A DNA stretch of 64,000 nucleotides from assembly GCF_007741535.1 (NCBI RefSeq), contig NZ_CP036525.1, positions 1,736,001 through 1,800,000 on the forward strand, read 5' to 3'. Shown here in pieces: positions 61,221 to 64,000 of this stretch. The first letter of the stretch is position 1, and every line of letters starts with the position of its first letter. The stretch comes from Rubripirellula lacrimiformis (lineage in GTDB: Bacteria > Planctomycetota > Planctomycetia > Pirellulales > Pirellulaceae). Made by a program: the position numbers and the translations under genes. The notes under the pieces are model-generated. The model saw only the letters and a list, made by a program, of their open reading frames with translations, was not told the origin of the DNA and made no database searches.

Positions 61221-64000
61221 ATGAATCCAATCAGCAAGCGTGCCAAGTCCCGTGCCGTGAATTCCCGCCGCCGGGCTACCAGGGTGCAAAGACGGAGCTT
61301 GTTTGAGCAACTCGAGTCGCGTCAGCTGTTGGCGGCTGGTCTCAACCCGGTCGTCCTGATTCCCGGTTTTGCTGGGACGTTTGCCGACGTCGTTGGTGCC
61401 AACGGTGAATTGATCGCCGAGCCAGCCCGAACTGACCGGATCAATGAATGGTACACGCATCGCGGATTGAGTCCGGACAAGTTGGCGCTGGAGCCCAACG
61501 ACCAGGTCTACCAAAATATTGTCAAAACGCTGGAGAACGTCGGGTACGTTCTGGGCGAGACACTGTTCGTGACGACTTGGGATTGGCGGGTGCCGATAGC
61601 ACCTGTCGATGGATCGCTGGCGGCGACCTACGCCGAAATCACCGACAGCACGTTCGATACCGGCCTGGACTATCTGGCCCACACCATCGCGGAAGTCAAA
61701 TCGCAAAATGACGGCGTGACCAAAGTCGACTTGGTTACGCACGGCAGCGGTGGTTTGATTGCACGAGCGTACGTGCAGAGTGCTGCCTACACGGATCGCG
61801 ATAACAACGGTCTGCTTTCGGTCGGCAACTTGGTGATGGCAGGTGTGCCCAACCGTGGCGTTTCGGAAACGTGGAACCTGTCGCTGAACGACTGGTCCGC
61901 TTCCCCGGCGACCCGATCCGCGGCCTTGTTGGTTGATCACGCCTATGACTTGCTTCAAGACACGGCAAACTTTGGGACGATCTTTGGTCCCGATCCAAAC
62001 TCGCCAGCCGACGACATCACCAGCCCGGCGATCGACAAACAAGCCTTCGTGCAGCAGTACGTCGGTGCGCTGCGAGGTCAGTTGCCCGAGTATCCGGTAC
62101 TGGACACCAACAACAACGGAACACTGACTGCCATCGATTCGGCCAATACGCCAGAAGCGAATGCCGCCGGCGTCGATTTATACAATGATCTGTTGGTGGA
62201 TCTGAACGCGGGTAGTGCCAACGCGTACCTGGACCGTGTTGTCAAAACATCGGTCATTTATAGCACCGAAGTCGATACCAACGATCGATTCATCCAGCGG
62301 ACGGGCCCCGACGGAGCGTCGTTCCCTAAGAACGAATTGCTGCCCTTCGACAAATTCATCGGCGGCGTTCCTGGTGCGAACGAAGTCTGGTACCAGGATG
62401 TCAAAACCACCGCCGGTGGTGACGGTGTCGTGTCGACGTTTTCCTCGATCGACCCATTTCTTGGTGATGCGAGGATTGGAACGACACTGAATCTGATTCC
62501 CATCACTGCCGCAGCGGCGGGCACGGGTAACAAACCCGTGAACCACGCGGATCTGGTTGTCGATCCGTATGCGCAAGGCCAGATCTTGGACCAAATCGGC
62601 GCGACGTACGTTGCGGCCAATATCGAATCGGGATTGAAGCTCAGCAAAGCACAAACGGACTTGCGTGCTTTTCAAATGGGAATCGTTGATTTCGAGGAAG
62701 TGCCGTTGTCGGCCGAGGATGCCGCGGATTTCCTCCTTCAGTTGGGCACCAGTCTGCAATCATTGGCGGGTCAATTGGACGTGCCCGGCGGCATTCCGTT
62801 TGTTGACGATGCGATTTCCACGATCACCGGGTTTGCCGATCAGACTCAGTCGCTGGTCACCAAGATGTATTCCAACGCCACCGTGACGGGCGAGTCGGTC
62901 ATCGCGGCAGCCGATGGCGTTGTCGGCGGGGATGCCGTGCTCGTCATTCGACTGGACGACAAAGATCCCGTCGTGGTGACCATTCCAGCGATCGATCCGG
63001 CCGGAAGTTCTGGTGACGGAACCAATGGCAACACGTCGATCGCTGATTTGTATGCTGACATCAACGCGGCCTTGGCTGGCGTGACGTTGGCGGGTGAGAG
63101 TTTAAATAATTCTGTGATCGCCGAAGCTCCGGTTGGCGGCAACACGGGCAAGTTTGCCTTGCGCACCATCGATGCGTCCAAGGCCACGAAGCTGGATGTC
63201 AGCACGTTGACGTTGACCGGTCCCAGTCCAGCGCCCAGTAGTGGACGTCTAGGAAAAGACGTCAACCTGACGTTCTCGTTGGGACTGAGCAGCACGACGA
63301 ATCCGGCCCAGGAAATCGGTGGCGAAATCATTCGGCCGCTCGATAGGTTTGACGTTGATGTAACGATCCCCGCCGAATCAACGACGTCTAATACAAGGCT
63401 GGCTGATTTGGTGCGCGACATCAATGCAGCGATGGCCGTGGACATCGGTGACGGATCTCTGCTGAGCGATTTTGTGATGGCGACGGCGGCCGGGGCCAGC
63501 ATTCGCTTTGTCGGGGTGGGATCGTCGACACAGTCGTTGCAGGTCAAACATGGAACCGATCTCGGATTGCTTGATCAGCAGTCCATCGACGCCAATCCGG
63601 CACGGGATGTTCTTGGTCTGGGCATGTCGCAAGGTGCCATCGCCGAATTGGTGATCCAGGACGTACGGGATCTGGTCGGCCTGCTCAATTCGGTCCTAAC
63701 CAGCAAGACCACGCTGGGTTACGACGAAGTGAACCGCCGCGTGACGTTCCAGTTGAATCTGGAAGAGATCTACCAGCGATCCATTGACCTCAATTTTTCA
63801 GAAGCGATTGACCTAGGATTCGCTGACTTGAATCTGGCGGGCGGGGCTGAAGCTAGTTTCACGGTCACCGCTGGCGTCGAACTGGCATTGGGGCTGGATC
63901 TGAATCGACTGGGTGCTGGTGGAACCGTGGATGCCAACACGACACTTTCAGGTCCGATCGATCTCTCGATCTCCGTGGGCATGGTTGCCGCTGCGCCCGT
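61221..64000 (+). CDS. Secreted giant protein: LExRxLLA export motif plus alpha/beta-hydrolase-like domain (runs off right edge)
   Basis: The frame is open from ATG 61221 to the window end (over 926 codons). A basic N-terminus (SKRAKSRAVNSRRRATRVQRR) is followed by FEQLESRQLLA (residues 28-38), the planctomycete N-terminal motif of large exported proteins. Residues about 43-330 resemble a lipase-type alpha/beta hydrolase: oxyanion loop VVLIPGFAGT and LVTHGSGGLIARAYV at 171-185. At the nucleophile elbow the usual GHSMGG reads THGSGG, placing Gly175 at the nucleophile position with Ser176 next, so activity is doubtful. Two later modules (about 580-660 and 700-790) with ADLYADINAAL / ADLVRDINAAM resemble flagellin hook-IN repeats. 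It is presumably extracellular; the C-terminus is beyond the window. Confidence 0.8.
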   Translation, partial: MNPISKRAKSRAVNSRRRATRVQRRSLFEQLESRQLLAAGLNPVVLIPGFAGTFADVVGANGELIAEPARTDRINEWYTHRGLSPDKLALEPNDQVYQNIVKTLENVGYVLGETLFVTTWDWRVPIAPVDGSLAATYAEITDSTFDTGLDYLAHTIAEVKSQNDGVTKVDLVTHGSGGLIARAYVQSAAYTDRDNNGLLSVGNLVMAGVPNRGVSETWNLSLNDWSASPATRSAALLVDHAYDLLQDTANFGTIFGPDPNSPADDITSPAIDKQAFVQQYVGALRGQLPEYPVLDTNNNGTLTAIDSANTPEANAAGVDLYNDLLVDLNAGSANAYLDRVVKTSVIYSTEVDTNDRFIQRTGPDGASFPKNELLPFDKFIGGVPGANEVWYQDVKTTAGGDGVVSTFSSIDPFLGDARIGTTLNLIPITAAAAGTGNKPVNHADLVVDPYAQGQILDQIGATYVAANIESGLKLSKAQTDLRAFQMGIVDFEEVPLSAEDAADFLLQLGTSLQSLAGQLDVPGGIPFVDDAISTITGFADQTQSLVTKMYSNATVTGESVIAAADGVVGGDAVLVIRLDDKDPVVVTIPAIDPAGSSGDGTNGNTSIADLYADINAALAGVTLAGESLNNSVIAEAPVGGNTGKFALRTIDASKATKLDVSTLTLTGPSPAPSSGRLGKDVNLTFSLGLSSTTNPAQEIGGEIIRPLDRFDVDVTIPAESTTSNTRLADLVRDINAAMAVDIGDGSLLSDFVMATAAGASIRFVGVGSSTQSLQVKHGTDLGLLDQQSIDANPARDVLGLGMSQGAIAELVIQDVRDLVGLLNSVLTSKTTLGYDEVNRRVTFQLNLEEIYQRSIDLNFSEAIDLGFADLNLAGGAEASFTVTAGVELALGLDLNRLGAGGTVDANTTLSGPIDLSISVGMVAAAP

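Overview
This window looks like the chromosome of a planctomycete of the Pirellulaceae (Rhodopirellula or a close relative). The evidence is a PSCyt1/DUF1549/DUF1553 plus DUF1501 pair, ECF sigma factors linked to WD40-bearing Ser/Thr kinases, a secreted protein with the planctomycete LExRxLLA N-terminus, a MoxR/DUF4350/DUF4129/SpoIIM/RDD operon, and moderately high GC with many GTG/TTG starts and 4-nt gene overlaps. No rRNA, tRNA or CRISPR was recognised. Two genes run off the window: a kinase-like gene at the left edge and a large secreted protein at the right edge.

Layout. 1-5.4 kb (minus): truncated kinase-like gene, then the DUF1501 gene and its cytochrome-type partner. 5.4-10.4 kb (plus): YjhG/YagF-type dehydratase, class II aldolase and an AMP-forming ligase. 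10.7-24.4 kb is a mixed-strand housekeeping block: TatC, ManA, a small lipoprotein, RluB, PyrK, ferredoxin-type sulfite reductase, FolD, GalE, XerD, FHA protein, RlmI and ferredoxin. 24.6-36.4 kb: HNH protein, DUF456, a large membrane protein with an acidic/basic repeat tail, UvrB, ComEA-like, NadC, a sugar-phosphate transferase, a Gfo/Idh/MocA oxidoreductase and an Nramp-like transporter. 36.6-43.3 kb is a tightly overlapping six-gene operon ending in MoxR, but the DUF58 partner usually next to MoxR is missing. A methyltransferase and a DUF202 protein follow.

44.4-51.5 kb is an accessory region. Three copies of a repeat (A1-A3), which carries a long hairpin and a short conserved C-terminal peptide reading frame, alternate with two copies of a second repeat (B1, B2). 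They bracket cargo: a lower-GC gene fusing an HD phosphohydrolase-like domain to an Hsp90-type (GHKL) ATPase; a three-gene RelE-like/XRE/GNAT cluster resembling a toxin-antitoxin module; and a Met/Cys-rich periplasmic protein. The A hairpin shows a compensatory base-pair change between copies, which argues that the structure itself is maintained. This is the best candidate here for an undescribed mobile or defence-type system.

51.5-60.7 kb (minus) is a signalling operon: an ECF-type sigma factor followed by two paralogous membrane Ser/Thr kinases with WD40 repeats. From 61.2 kb a secreted alpha/beta-hydrolase-like giant protein begins. Intergenic regions elsewhere hold a 207-bp MITE-like element, several long palindromes and tandem repeats. 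Several genes carry in-frame 15-nt tandem repeats.
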